A stretch of DNA of 64,000 nt. It comes from Lepiota brunneoincarnata (Eukaryota > Basidiomycota > Agaricomycetes > Agaricales > Agaricaceae). The position numbers were made by a program, and so were the translations under genes. A model generated the notes under the pieces. The model ran no database searches. It worked only from the letters and a program-made list of their open reading frames with translations, and had not been told where the DNA came from. The DNA lies in assembly GCA_023014365.1 (NCBI GenBank), contig JAEBUN010000013.1, forward strand, positions 806,001 to 870,000. The letters are read 5' to 3'. Numbering within the stretch: the first letter of the stretch is position 1; every line of letters begins with the position of its first letter. Below, piece after piece: positions 36,209 to 47,620 of the stretch.

Positions 36209-36639
36209 AGTTTCAAAGTTACTTCGGCGTACATACATAACGAGTCTCCCAAGGCACTTACGAACAATTTTGGCTCTGTTTGTTCCGGTTCTTTTGGACA
36301 AGTTCAGTTACTCAAGTATAAACCGCCCTTCTTTCGTTCCGTCAGTACCAACAAGTTCATCCAATATATTAGATAAACTTGTTTATAAATATTCGTTGTG
36401 GTAGCAATACGGCAACGTACGGCAAGCAGCGGTATGCGATCACAGGTGAGGATCCGGAATATTGCTGACAAGAAGGCCATCGAGATAGTTGGCTACTCAG
36501 AGTGCAGCGAGGGGCCGGTCTCAGAAATGTAAAGCTTCTAACGATGACTTGACCAAGCTGATTTTCACAGCGTTAACTCTACCAAACCAAACCACCAGCC
36601 TAAATGTGGCCTGTCAACCACGACCAACCAACCGATCCC

Positions 36640-36813
36640 TTCAGCGTTCTGGCGGATCCGATAGTTGCAGAGAAAGTTTATGAGAACCTTCTTTCTAGAG
36701 GGGAGCCAAACACTGAGCGAGCAGTACATGTGCATGAAGCCGTGAAGGAGCTGCGAAATTCAAGTCATGATTCATATATGTCTTGGGTGCCCTTTGTACA
36801 CTACGGAGTATAA
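36640..36813 (+). pseudogene. Fragment of a TPR-CHAT gene (CHAT C-terminus)
   Basis: The frame reads DPIVAEKVYENLLSRGEPNT and ends SWVPFVHYGV, nearly identical to the last 55 residues of TPR-CHAT 1 (about 28300-28465). No catalytic residues are included. The match starts abruptly at about 36645 after unrelated sequence. It is the tail of a broken TPR-CHAT 1-like copy, lying just downstream of TPR-CHAT 2. Confidence 0.87.
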
Positions 36814-38465
36814 TGTGGGGCAGAGACGCCCGAGTAGTGCAATTTTATAGATAATATTGCCCATGATAGGTCACCTGCGCTCCTAATAGATGTAACGTTA
36901 CACGCATCAAGACGGCGGCCTTGCTCGTGTCGGTGAGAACATAGCGCACGGGGAGGTCCCAAGTTTGCCTTACTCACCAGTGACCTCTGGATATACTAAG
37001 GATACACGGCCAGGGGGGTAATTTACAACAAGACTACTAGTGTTTACCCAAGTGACCCTGTGAGAGAAACAGCGCCACGGGGATTCACAGCCTTCTCTTC
37101 AGAAGGCCTAGAATTCAACCCTTCCGTCCAGTGCCCACTACTTTCCTTCAATCGATGCACCTTATGGGGAAGCAGCTTTCGCCGCTCTGATTTCGACGAC
37201 AACTTGGTTAAAAACATCCGCTTTATACTTCTTTATACTTGTTGAGGTGGTTTTCCTGCGACAACTTTGGACGCCTCGGGTACACTTTTCCCCGCACGAA
37301 ACTTGGATGCACTGGTGCCCGGTTCCGACCGGCTATCACAGAATCCCTTGATGAACTAGTCGCGCATAGGTGGGCGGGGGGCACCCTGGCACGTCACTGC
37401 ATCAAGATTCTGGTCGCCTTTGCCCTGCTGCCTTCTTCCTATTTCGATGTCGAGCCGAGATGCAAGAGGCACCTCTTGATATTAATTCTGCTCAAAGGGG
37501 AACTCGAAGGCCAGAGCGCAGAGTCGATTTTCATAACAATCGAACCCCCCAAGTTAGCTTGAATCAAGAATCGGTGGGGCCCGTAGTCATGCCACCAGGT
37601 GCTTCGTTGCGCTGTTGTCTAAAAAGTTACCAGAAGTCAAGCCAACGGGCATCCGCAAATAAGTACCCAAACGCCAATGCAATTGTGTCCATCACAGATT
37701 TCCCTTCCCATGCATGTTTCCAGCTCCATGCTACCGTGTCTCCATTCCAAGTATCAGTCTTGCTCATCATCATCAAAAAGTCATTCAAGACATCAAACAA
37801 GGAGGACTTGTTACCGTCGCAATCAACAGCTCCCGGTTGTTGAAATTTGGCGCTCTGACGGCTTCAAGTTTTTTTTATTTTTCGTTCGCATCTCGGAGCT
37901 AGAGCATGGCAGGTTCCCCTGGATGGCTGCCCTAAAATAGACTCGGACACCCGGCTGGTAGGTTGTGCCTTTAGCAGCTGATCGACCTTTCTCTTGTGTT
38001 CCTTCGATATACCCTACTCTGACTGAAATTACTCAGCCTTGGCGTTGAGTTGGTAATGTGTCGGTCGTTGAGCAGACACACAGCCAATGTTTCTCTGGGC
38101 GTGGTAAATTTGTATAGCCGAGCGACAAGCTGTCTGATCAATGATTTCTGATACACTGCGGGCAGCAACACGTCCATTCGGGGAAATTGTAAAACATACA
38201 CATGCGCGTCACATCGCACCGCCGAATCGACGCGGTAGTTGACACTGCTGGGAGAACATCAAAATTTCGCTTACATATCATCAATACCTAGGGCCCCCGT
38301 GCAATGATGTTGGCAACTGCTACATTGACTCACCCCATCACAAAAGCACCAAAATTTCCGAGCCCGTCAATCTCCCATCATTAGTGAGAGAACGGGATAT
38401 AAGCGATCACCCTGCACAAACCGAGTATTTTGGCACCTCAGACACAACACACACTCACAGTACCA
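36814..38465. other. Long stretch without a supported gene
   Basis: 1.65 kb between the CHAT fragment and ADI1. Several open frames of 60-150 codons overlap each other (for example at 37239-37562 and 37370-37843), but none has consistent composition, splice sites or a recognisable domain. I see no tRNA, simple repeat or terminal inverted repeat. Confidence 0.4.
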
Positions 38466-39244
38466 ATGCGCGCATACTACCTCGACGACCTCCCAGGAAA
38501 CCAACGTCTCCCTCATGACTCTGGACGTCCCGTCTCCGCCGCTGAACTTGACCGCCTCAATGTCAAATACTGGCGAATCCCACTCGATTGTTATAAGCCG
38601 GTGCTGGATACTATCGCGAAGGAGAGAGATTATAAACACAGGGATATTCAAAGTGTCTCCAGGCGTGAGATGCCTAGTGACAAGGCTAGTACTACCCACC
38701 CTATAGATTTGCTATGTCCCTACTGACAGTACACGCCGCAGGACTGGGAGGATCTAGTTGAGCATCTATACCACGAGTAAGTGACCCGCCCCTAAAGAGA
38801 CCTGGCTGTTGAATTTTCGTGCTCAGGCATTTGCATGAAGACGAGGAAATCAGATATATCCTCGAAGGAACTGGGTACTACGATGTTAGGGGTAAGCCCT
38901 CCTCCCTGCCATGAAGCCCTCGAGCGATTATTGACAAAGTTATTATGTAGAAACGCCTTCAGACGAATGGATCCGCCTTGCTCTTGAGCCCGGAGACCTC
39001 ACGGTTATTCCTACCGGAATTTACCACCGTTTCACTGTCGATGTAAACGAGCACATCAGTGCCTGGCGTCTCTTCAAAGTGCGTTTTCCAACCGATTTAG
39101 CTCATTCGTTCTTTCGGTTGCTGATTATACTCTCCTTCCACTTAGGAGCGTTTCCAATGGGCCCAACTCATGCGGGGCGAAGAGACAGAGGTCAACCCCT
39201 TCCGCGCCGACTACCTCAAGGTCATCGGTTTCGGTGCTCACTGA
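38466..39244 (+). CDS. ADI1: Acireductone dioxygenase (methionine salvage)
   Basis: The start at 38466 gives the family N-terminus ([20 protein letters not shown]) and KYWRIPLD. After introns come [12 protein letters not shown], then the metal-binding [14 protein letters not shown] (His, His and Glu ligands), [17 protein letters not shown] and [14 protein letters not shown] with the last His ligand. The final exon is [13 protein letters not shown] to VIGFGAH. Introns lie at about 38660-38745, 38776-38826, 38891-38950 and 39079-39146. The cupin enzyme cleaves acireductone with oxygen in the methionine salvage pathway, in the cytosol; iron or nickel decides the product. A +1 slip at about 38651 is needed before the second exon. 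Otherwise complete and of usual length (about 180 residues). Confidence 0.93.
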
Positions 39245-39683
39245 TGGCAGTTCCTTTGAGCTGCCGAAAGAATGGCATTATGTAGATCACTTTCAGACCC
39301 TGTATGACCCTTATTGTTATGTATCTGATTTGTCCAGGAATGTCCTTGAGTATTCATTGTTGCCGCCCCAATTTCACCCTTTTCGTCGAATCAAGATCCC
39401 GAGATCCTGAACGAGGTCCGGCGGGATATAGCTCCGGTTCCGGGGCTTCACGCTTCACACGAGGTTCCAAGCGTCGACCTTCTCCAGGCATCATTCTTCC
39501 TAGAGTCATCGACCGTTCGCGGTCCAGTTGTGTAACATTCGTATAAGGGGGAACTTAATAAAGCCGAAGATTAATAAGTCCCTCAATGGTAGCTGTTGGA
39601 TCCACACACTAATTATATTATCGTCCTGCGGCTCCGACTTGACCTTGATTTGAGTTTGTTCATGGAACCCCTCTGATGATAGG

Positions 39684-41442
39684 TCAATATCTATAGAAAA
39701 GCGGAACGGAACCTGACGGACCACTTGGGGGTTTCGGAGAAGACAGATCTACCATCCCATCAGGAAGAGAAGTCATTGCTGCAAGCAAGTCCGCAGACGG
39801 CACGTATTCACGACCCTCTAGCACTCCTTGGTCATCAGAATTCGTTCCGACCTTCCCAGGTTGCTCAAAGGTTGAAAATGCCTCAAGCAACGCGGCAGAT
39901 GGTCGATAGCCCTCGTCGTCACTACCATCGAAATCAGGGAGATCATCATCTAGCTCGTGTTCAGGTTTTATCGCCAATTTTTGGGAGAAAGGTCCTGGAA
40001 GATTTTGTTGGTATCCAAGGGCGTGGAAGGCCTCAAGGAGCTCGCTGGAAGGTTCGTACTCTTCATCTTCCCCATCAGCGTTGTCATCGAAAGTAAGTTC
40101 TTGTTTGACCTCGACCTCGCTTTTCACTGATACACTGCGAGACATAGACTCGGGCTGTAATGTGTGAGAGGCAGCGCGAAGAAAGGTCACAGCCGCCTCC
40201 TCTGGAACCCAAGTGAGTTCAGGCAAGATCGTTGCGAAATGGGGTTGGGTGGATTTACGAACCTTCCTCGTAAGGATCTAATTTCTTGGTCAACTTGGGT
40301 TGTATTCCAATAGATGGTGGCGTTGAATAATTTGAGGGTATCGGGGATTCTGAAACTCTGGGTGTTGCGGGTGCAGGTGTTCGGGAGCTTGACTGTGCTT
40401 GTACGAGCTGTGGCGGTCTTTGGTATGGATCAAATTGGGGCTGTTCGCATTATTCAGTCCGAGAAGGCAGGGAATAGTACCTAGTATACTGACGGTATTA
40501 TGGGATATATCTTGCTGTGGATCTTGGTGTTCTGGATCTGGCGTTCTTGTGAGATTACGGCTGCTCTCCCGTGTTGGGCTTTGGGACGGCTCATGGGTAT
40601 ATGCCCGCACTTGGAGTACCTTGGGAGAGTTTTTCCCCCGAGCTTCAGCTGCCCCCTGAGGTGAGGAAGTAGGTTGGCGACTCGGCTCCCCCCGCGTACT
40701 TGTCCTGCCCTCGTTATCACTACCCTCTTGGGTCAGAGAAGGTGGAGGGGGCAGCCGGACTTCGCCAAGATTCAATACTTTGTTTGGTGGCAATTTTCTG
40801 GCGTAGGGCAACGACGAGATGGGTGCAGGCAAAGGCTCCGGGTAGGGTTCCTTGACATCGAAATTTGGACGGATTTTTGTGTATCCCGCATATCCGGCAG
40901 TCCACCCACCTGCAAGATCCCGAATAAAGTTGAGCAAAATGCGTATGAGTAAAGTCTGGCAGCAAACCTTGAGAGGCGGGTATAGGAAAGAACCGATGCT
41001 CGAACTCGTATACGTAGCTCACGCGCGTTCCGACATTGAAGCAGTGAGGTGGAACGAGAAATGCGGACCAGTAGTGCGCCCCGAGATACGGTGCCACATC
41101 GATATGGTCGGGTATCTCGATAATAATGTTTTTGTTCTACATAAATTGGTGATCAGCCTAATGGTTCAGACGGAACCTAGCCTTACCGTCCATTGGTAGA
41201 ATATCGCCGTGGGCCGTGTACTGGGATACTTGGGCTTAAACATAATCTCGAACCATGCGGTGACATTATTGAAAAAGTTGGGTTCTGATATTGGTACGCC
41301 ACCCCATGGGTCTGTGACGATAAGATACCTATCTGTAGGGGTAGGGTACCTCTTCACCACCGTCCTCTGGCGTTAGCCACTCCCAGTGCAGGGCGGCAGA
41401 GCTTACCTTGGGCTGGGATTTCTTAGATTTAGACTTGGCCAT
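39684..41442 (-). CDS. Unrecognised protein with Pro-rich middle and three YxPS-LL motifs
   Basis: The start at 41442 gives MAKSKSKKSQPK, then RTVVKRYPTPTDRYLIVTDP, WFEIMFKPKYPSTRPTAIFY and, after an intron, IIIEIPDHIDVAPYLGAHYW. Next is VSYVYEFEHRFFPIPASQ and WTAGYAGYTKIRPNFDVKEP. The middle (about 40880-40260) is Pro/Ser/Thr-rich and disordered, and its frame is uncertain near 40450. The last exon (40226-39684) is acidic and carries three spaced copies of a motif: EYEPSSELLEAFHALG, GYRPSAALLEAFSTFE and EYVPSADLLAAMTSLP. An ACT-coded Thr run just upstream of the start comes from a GTA repeat at about 41461. The N-terminal part looks like a folded domain, but I do not know the family. Function unknown. 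Confidence 0.62.
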
Positions 41443-41460
41443 GATGTCAACGTAGTATGG

Positions 41461-41484
41461 AGTAGTAGTAGTAGTAGTAGTAGA
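41461..41484 (+). repeat. GTA trinucleotide repeat
   Basis: A run of GTA units just upstream of the minus-strand start at 41442. If translation began at the in-frame ATG at 41511, it would encode a short threonine tract. Confidence 0.8.
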
Positions 41485-41718
41485 TTCGTTCCGCCACGCG
41501 ACTCCAGGCAATGGACTAGAGGGGTGGCGCGCGGCGGAAGTCAGGTGGCAAGGGTGGTACTGTATGAGGGAAATTAATTGATATTAATTGATTAGATTGG
41601 GCTTTCTCACGGTCCCGTCTTTTCCCTCTTATGCCATCGTCCAACTGGCTCGCACTCCAGAAGGTGGGTTATTCTTCCTTTTATCCCCACTCACAGACAC
41701 TCAATAATCTTACAGACC

Positions 41719-43031
41719 ATGAATAAATCACATTCAGACCCCAAGAAACGCAGAAAACTATCACATACGACCACAAGCCCACCAACCCTCGCGCCGTCTA
41801 CCTCCACAGCAACAACCCAACCCAATGATCCTGAAACAATCCACGAGACCGGAGAGGACGGAACCAACAACTCGAAAAATGCTCTTCGCAAGATGGTCAC
41901 AGGAAAATTAGACTATACACTCTCACAATGTCTGTGAGTAACCCACACAGCCAAGGCGTCCTGGGTGAATGAGTGTATCTGAACCCAAGACCGCGCATGC
42001 AGACCAGGCCGGTACCTTGCTCTGGACTGCGAAATGGTTGGTATCGGGGTTAATGGGGCAGAGTCTTCCGTTGCGAGAGTGAGCTTGGTGAATTGGCACG
42101 GCGCAGTGCAGTTGGACGTGTTTGTCCGACAGCGCGAGAAGGTTGTGGATTACCGGACGCAGTGGAGTGGGATTAGGGCGAAGGACCTGGTTAAAGGTGT
42201 GTTATGAGTGAATTTCATACAAGATCCTGTGTTCAGCGTTAGAACAGCGAGACCGTTCGCGGAGGTACAGAAACAGGTGGCAGATATGATAAAGGATAGA
42301 ATATTAGTTGGCCATGCAATCCATAACGATCTCAGGGTGCGCTGTACTTGATACGTACCGCATCGCTTGGCTGACCCGCATACAGGTACTACTACTCTCG
42401 CATCCTCATGCATCAGTCCGCGACACACAAATATATGCGCATAAATTCCATTTGACAAAATCAAATCGCATCGCACTGCGAAATCTTGTCAAAGAACAGT
42501 TAGGACTCACTATCCAGGAGGGAGAACACAATAGCGTATGTCTACTCCAAGTATCATGACCCCTGCTCGATTTTTCTTCGTCAATAGGTGACGGATGCCC
42601 GTGCAACAATGGCAATCTACCGATTGCACAAGAAAGAATGGGAAAAGGGTGCTACTTCCTCGCCGTCAACCCAGACGGTGGCGCACAATAGCAAAAAGCG
42701 AAAGCGCGATTCATTAAAAGGGAAAGACAGGACTGAGGAGTCCGACAATAACCGACCTGACCTCGAGGTTCAACCAAAGGCCAGACCAACGCCCCAACGA
42801 CGGTCGAAAAGCAAGGGGAAAGCGAGGCTGGAAAGGAAGGGTGTCAGCTCGGGATTGTCGACGGTGACCACACGACGAGGGGCCGTTACCGAGAGGATAA
42901 TTGGAGGGGCGAGGGCTAAAGGGGGTTCCGACTCGGAAGGTAAAAAAGCCTGGTGGACAGATCTTCCTTCCAGCAACAGAGCCCCGGGAGGATCAAAGGG
43001 AGCGATTCGTTTGAAGACTGTCCCATCATAA
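41719..43031 (+). CDS. REX4: RNA exonuclease 4 (DEDD family)
   Basis: The start at 41719 opens a basic, Ser/Thr-rich N-terminus. After a GTGAGT intron the nuclease begins RPGRYLALDCEMVGIG, with the first catalytic Asp and Glu. It continues VARVSLVNWHGAVQLDVFV, then, after an intron, ADMIKDRILVGHAIHNDL with the third acidic position. HPHASVRDTQIYAHKF and IALRNLVKEQLGLTIQEGEH follow, and then VTDARATMAIYRLHKKEWE with the last Asp. The C-terminal tail is Lys/Arg-rich, which fits a nucleolar protein. REX4 trims rRNA precursors and is a 3'-5' exonuclease. Four introns; the frame is continuous after splicing, so it should be functional. Confidence 0.92.
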
Positions 43032-43246
43032 CTCATTCGAAATGAATAAACTTGGTCATATTACGGTGGAGGATCAGCCTTGAGTTGGAGATTCCATATG
43101 GCTTAACGTCTTATTGTGCCTTACCAGCTGTCCATTGAAGAATTTCACCCCAGAATCATAAATCAGATTCCGTCTCGTTGGCAATAAGTTAGTGTCCTGA
43201 TCCGTAAGTCATGATAGCATCCATTGTCTGGTGAGCGGGTGGTCCT

Positions 43247-44066
43247 CTAGTCCACCACATACACGCCAAGCATGATCCCTAAAACTGTCATCACTACACC
43301 AACATATGAACCTCTCTCCATCTTTCCAAATAGACTACCACCCCCGAAACCGCCTGGTGAAGCGCCATTGGTGACCGCACTCGTACTCGCAGTGGCATCA
43401 CTCGCGGGCGGAGCCGTCGGTGGGGAGATAGGAGTGAGAGTGGATAAACGAGAGGAAACCGTCGCAGGGAGAGGAGGGAAAGAGAGCGTGCGTGTCGAGT
43501 TGGAGAGGTTACAGAATTGTTGGGCGAGGGATTTGGCGGGCGGTACCTCGGCGGTGCAATTCCCACCTGATAGGAGGCAGGATTGAAAGTTGGAGGGGAA
43601 TCGGTTGCTAAAGTGGGTATTATGCGTGTGTGATGAGGGAAAAGAGAGGGATAGTAGAGAAGGAAAAATGGAATGGGTTTTGCGTACTTGTTACAGAAGC
43701 AGTTGACCTCTACGAGACTCGTGCAGTTGACCTGCGCGACTGCGGTAGCCAGACAGTCCGATACTGGTTGGTATTGTCCCAGATCAAGTAGGCGTTACTA
43801 ACGATGAAGTATGAGCTTGCTGCGTATGTGTGCTCACCACAGGAGGGATACGAGCTCAGACTTGGGAATTGGGCTGTGCCTGTTTGTGTTGGCACGGACG
43901 TTACGTTTGACGAAGAGGCCGACAAAGTTGTGGACCCTGAAAGTGAGGTGGAGCCCGAGAGCGCTGAGGTTGGCGTCGACGAAAGTTCAGGGAATGTGGA
44001 GGGCGGGATCGCTGACTGCGCCCATGCGACTGCAAAGAGGGCGAGGAGGTGGATGGTGGAGTGCAT
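43247..44066 (-). CDS. CFEM-type secreted protein with C-terminal membrane/GPI signal
   Basis: The start at 44066 gives a signal peptide (MHSTIHLLALFAVAWAQS) and a Ser/Thr-rich spacer. The cysteine domain is split by introns (GTGAGC...ACCAG at about 43760-43843 and GTACGC...CTTTAG at about 43605-43690). It reads YPSC, then VSDCLATAVAQVNCTSLVEV, NCFCN, FPSNFQSCLLSGGNCTAEVP and QFCN. This is eight cysteines in a CFEM-like order. The tail is Ser/Thr/Pro-rich and ends in a hydrophobic stretch (YVGVVMTVLGIMLGVYVVD) that could be a GPI signal. CFEM proteins sit on the fungal surface, and some bind haem or take part in host contact. No frame break. Confidence 0.77.
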
Positions 44067-44146
44067 GGTGAGAGTAATAACTCAGGGTATTGTCCATCGG
44101 GCGCTTTAATGGAGTAAAGGCTGTTGTCAAATACAGGCAAATATGA

Positions 44147-45999
44147 TTATGTCGCAATGGGATATTCTACAATACTACCGCAAAGTATCTGCACACGCAG
44201 ACCCCACCAACGCAGCCGATCAAGCTCTTCGAAAAGAGACTGACTCAAAAATCCATACACCAGTCCATCGCATGCAATACTGATTTCTTCAAGTGGTGTC
44301 ACGTGAACTTCCTGGATTTGTGCCGGTGGTGGTGGGTATCGTCGCGATGTGATGAGGGAGAGAAATTCAGATTCTTTGATGAACAAGTGTCCCCCTAGCT
44401 CTATATACTTCAGGTATGGGACAAGTAAAGGCTGAGACGGATTTTGGGGGATTGAGAGATCTTGCAGAAGATCGTCCGTGATATTGAGACCAATGTCAAG
44501 AGAGAGTGATGTTAGCTGTGTGGTGTGTTCGAGGATCTGAAGCAAAGGCCGCTTTTCTAGCTTTTTGCATCGGAGCCAAAGACTCTTCAGGTGCCCCGAA
44601 CGCTTGAGGAATTGCATAATCGTCTCCTGATCCCATTCCATCTCTGGAACATGGAGCGTGAGACTAGAGAGCTCGGGTAGTGTCAGGTGCTGTAGTAGAC
44701 TCTCGGCTCCAGGACCCGTGTCGGTTTCTATTTGGATTTCCAGTACCTGAAGGGACGGTTGGTACAGGTGTGAGTTTGCGGGGATATTAGGCACCGCTGC
44801 GTGGACACCGAACTTTGAACAAGGTCAGCCTTGGACATTGGCTGAGAGTGTCAAACGCCATGACAACAGGTATGGATCGCTCTTTTGTGATCGTGTACAA
44901 GTCCAGATACGTTATTGTTTGTCTCGGCAAGTTCAGTCCGAGAATGGGGATGTTGTAGTCAAGACTCAGGGACGTGAGTAAGGGTGCGTTGGAAAGGAGA
45001 TTTGTTAGTGCCTCGTGTGGCATGATCCCCGTGTCGGTGACAACATCCCCTGGTGGCGCGGTGATCGTGCAATGATCTAGGTTCGGTATATGACCACTCA
45101 ATCCTTGGAATAGGGGCCAATGAGTAGTAAGCGAGTGCAGGGATAGATAAAGCTTCTTCCACCGTCGAGCTGCCCCAATCAACATCCCAACAGCAATATT
45201 CCGAGAGTCGGAATTGTAGAACGGGTGACCGAGGCTGACGTTCCGTCATGCACACCCTCAAAGGGTGATCCGACGACCTCTCTAGCCATGCGTGGACTAA
45301 TGGCAGCCGAGAGGATTCCTGCAGCTCCCCTCTTCCGATCCGTATCCTAATGTCGGTCCATAGCTCCGGCGTTCTCAGCGCCTGGTCTCTCCATTGTTGA
45401 CACACTTGTGTCAAAAGCAGAGGCCCTGTGTCCCTGTCAAAGCTATCAGGGACGTCTGGAATGACTTCACATGGTGCGCCACGCTGACACCGAATAAATA
45501 TCTCACTAAGGAGATCCAGAGGGAGGCGTCGGACAGGGGACAACAGTGCTTTGTGTTCATCGACCATATTCAACAACTTTTCTTGTTCCATTGCAAGTGT
45601 CTGTATAATCGCGCTCAGACGGGCGATCTCCCAGTCTAGTTGGGCTATTGCTTTGGATGTGGCGTGGATGTATGTGTGCACAGAGGGTGCCTCGTGTAAA
45701 GAAGGGATCGAGTTTGTTCCTAGAATATGGGGAACAGGTGACTGGGGCACGAGGAGGACCCCTTCGGAGAGCAGCTTCCCCGAGAGGATGACGTCTTGGT
45801 TGCAGTTTCCGCAGGTCAAAATGGTTGTCACATCCTCGATTGGGACAGGTTCCGGGGTAAGACCGCCCCCACCTGCCCCCGAACCCGAGTCTGAGCTCAA
45901 GGACTCGACCTCCATAGGATCATCGCGGAACCTCCCCGCGTCGCTGACAAAAGCGTAGCTGTTTCCGTTGCTATGCATCATCCCACTGTGCATCCTCAT
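44147..45999 (-). CDS. F-box protein with leucine-rich C-terminus
   Basis: The start at 45999 leads through a disordered acidic region, a CxxC pair (LTCGNCNQDV), and a short coiled segment (IARLSAIIQTLAMEQEKLL) into an F-box at about residue 158 (LPLDLLSEIFIRC), then VCQQWRDQALRTPELWTDI. This coil-plus-F-box order is typical of the large Agaricomycete F-box families. After a +1 slip near 45225 comes GMLIGAARRWKKLYLSLHSL, then leucine-rich repeats, and after another +1 slip at about 44815 more repeats (LPELSSLTLHVPEMEWD, LTSLSLDIGLN) to the stop at 44147. F-box proteins recruit substrates to SCF ubiquitin ligases; this one's target is unknown. Confidence 0.8.
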
Positions 46000-46544
46000 G
46001 TGTATACTGGGGAATAGAGTACTAATCAGCGATGGAGATCTGGAGGACGGGGGAGGTAGAGTGACACGCTGACTGTGCGTTCGGGGATGGGGGTGAGCTT
46101 TTGCTTGGTTTGTTCGAGTTGGTTAGTTGAGAAGATACCTAAGCGAGAACAGACCATGGCAGCGGTTGTTGGGTGGGTCTGTGACAGGTATAGTAGGTTG
46201 ATACAATCTTTGGGTCCCATGCATCATCATCAAGAACTCGTTTCCGAGAACTGAGAGGAGATTATCAGCACATATCAGTACATGTCCGAGGATATCCCAG
46301 GATCAGCAGGGTCATGGGGGCACTCGTTACGCATCATGTTGGCGGATTAAGCTTTGTGTGGCCTGCATCGTGGGATGCCTGTCAATGCTAGTGTGAGAGT
46401 CTCTGAACCAGCGCCTGAAAACCTTGTATTTATATAGCACGTAACAAAACATATGCACACGTAAATTTCAACGTAACTTGCCCTTGAGAACAATTAGCCG
46501 AGTCCCCTCATTCGTATAAAAGATAAGTATGTACCCTCCTTGCT
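46000..46544. other. Intergenic between F-box and paralogue A
   Basis: About 540 bases, AT-richer near 46440-46530. A short minus-strand frame (46026-46220) has no support. Nothing else seen. Confidence 0.4.
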
Positions 46545-47620
46545 TCAACGAGCCTCGGCGTTTGGATTAAGGATGTTTCGGAGAAGATGCCGCAGCAAAC
46601 CCCCCGCAAAAACATTTGCTTTCGGAAAGAACTTCTTCGTCTGGAACGTATATGCACTCAATGCCTCCTCTGACCTGAATACCACCACCATTTTCGCCGG
46701 GTCGTTCCTCGCATCCACCAGATCAACCAGATTGATATGGATTCCCGATGCAAGCTAACGCAAACCGAGTCTTAGCGCACACAATCAGAACCGATAAAAC
46801 TGGTATTCCAAACTCACCGATTTGCACTCCTCAACCGTCGCAGGGAGTTTCTTGACCCTCACATGTGCGAGCACGCGATGCCATGCACCGAGGTCATTCT
46901 CGTCCGTTCCATATGACTGATTAAACTGCTGAACCAGTGCACTGCGATACTGCATCAGCGCGCTCGTCCACAAGTGCCCCCTCGCCCAGTACCAGTCCTG
47001 ATGTCGCCTAAGTTGTTGCAACTGGGTTGCGGCAGACACTTCGGGGAGATAGTGGAACGTGGGATATTGGAGAAAGAAGTCCTTCAGGGGCTCTGTACAT
47101 GTCCCGGCAATGGGTTGATCTGGTTCTTTGCTGCTCTCTTCGGCTGTTGGGAGTTCGTCCACCGCCGTCGCCGGGTCGCCGCGGAGCGAGACTAAGGACT
47201 CCTCTGGAACTTTTTTAGTATCTGGTTCCTCAACCTGGACCAGGTGTTTCTTGGGGACCCTGTTCCTCGGCCTGACCCAGCGTTTCTTGGGCACCCCGCT
47301 CCTCGGCCTCGACCACTGGTTCTTGCACATGTTTTTCCTCTAGTCGCACAACCGCCTTTCTGACACCCTTTTTTCCGAACCGGGGCGGGCAACTCGCCTT
47401 CATCTTGGTACGTAGGATCGAATTGTCGGAAGAGTGCCACATAGAGGCCACTCACGGCGGCCTTGTGGGCTTCCGAATGCGGCGGCCAACCACAGGTCAG
47501 GGATAACTTCTCCAGCTGCTTTCCTGGTCGTTGGTTAGGATCGTAAACGAAGCTGGGGAAAGTTTCGAAAAATTGTTTGATTGGGTCGTCTGGGCACTTC
47601 TCGCCCGACTAGTGGACTAA
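46545..47620 (-). CDS. Uncharacterised fungal family, paralogue A (two-module)
   Basis: The C-terminal module is clear: PLKDFFLQYPTFHYLPEVSA, LVQQFNQSYGTDENDLGAWH, LPATVEECKS, then, after an intron at about 46757-46818, GIHINLVDLVDARNDPAKM and SEEALSAYTFQTKKFFPKA, ending NPNAEAR. Upstream is a degenerate first module, IKQFFETFPSFVYDPNQRPG and FRQFDPTYQDEGELPAPV, joined by a Glu/Pro-rich linker (QEPVVEAEERGAQET). Two +1 slips (about 47375 and 47237) are needed to join the linker. Proteins with FFxxYxxFxYxP, YGTDxNDLxxW and NLVDLVDA motifs are common and uncharacterised in fungi. The start codon is not defined; coding sequence reaches at least 47600. Function unknown. Confidence 0.6.
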
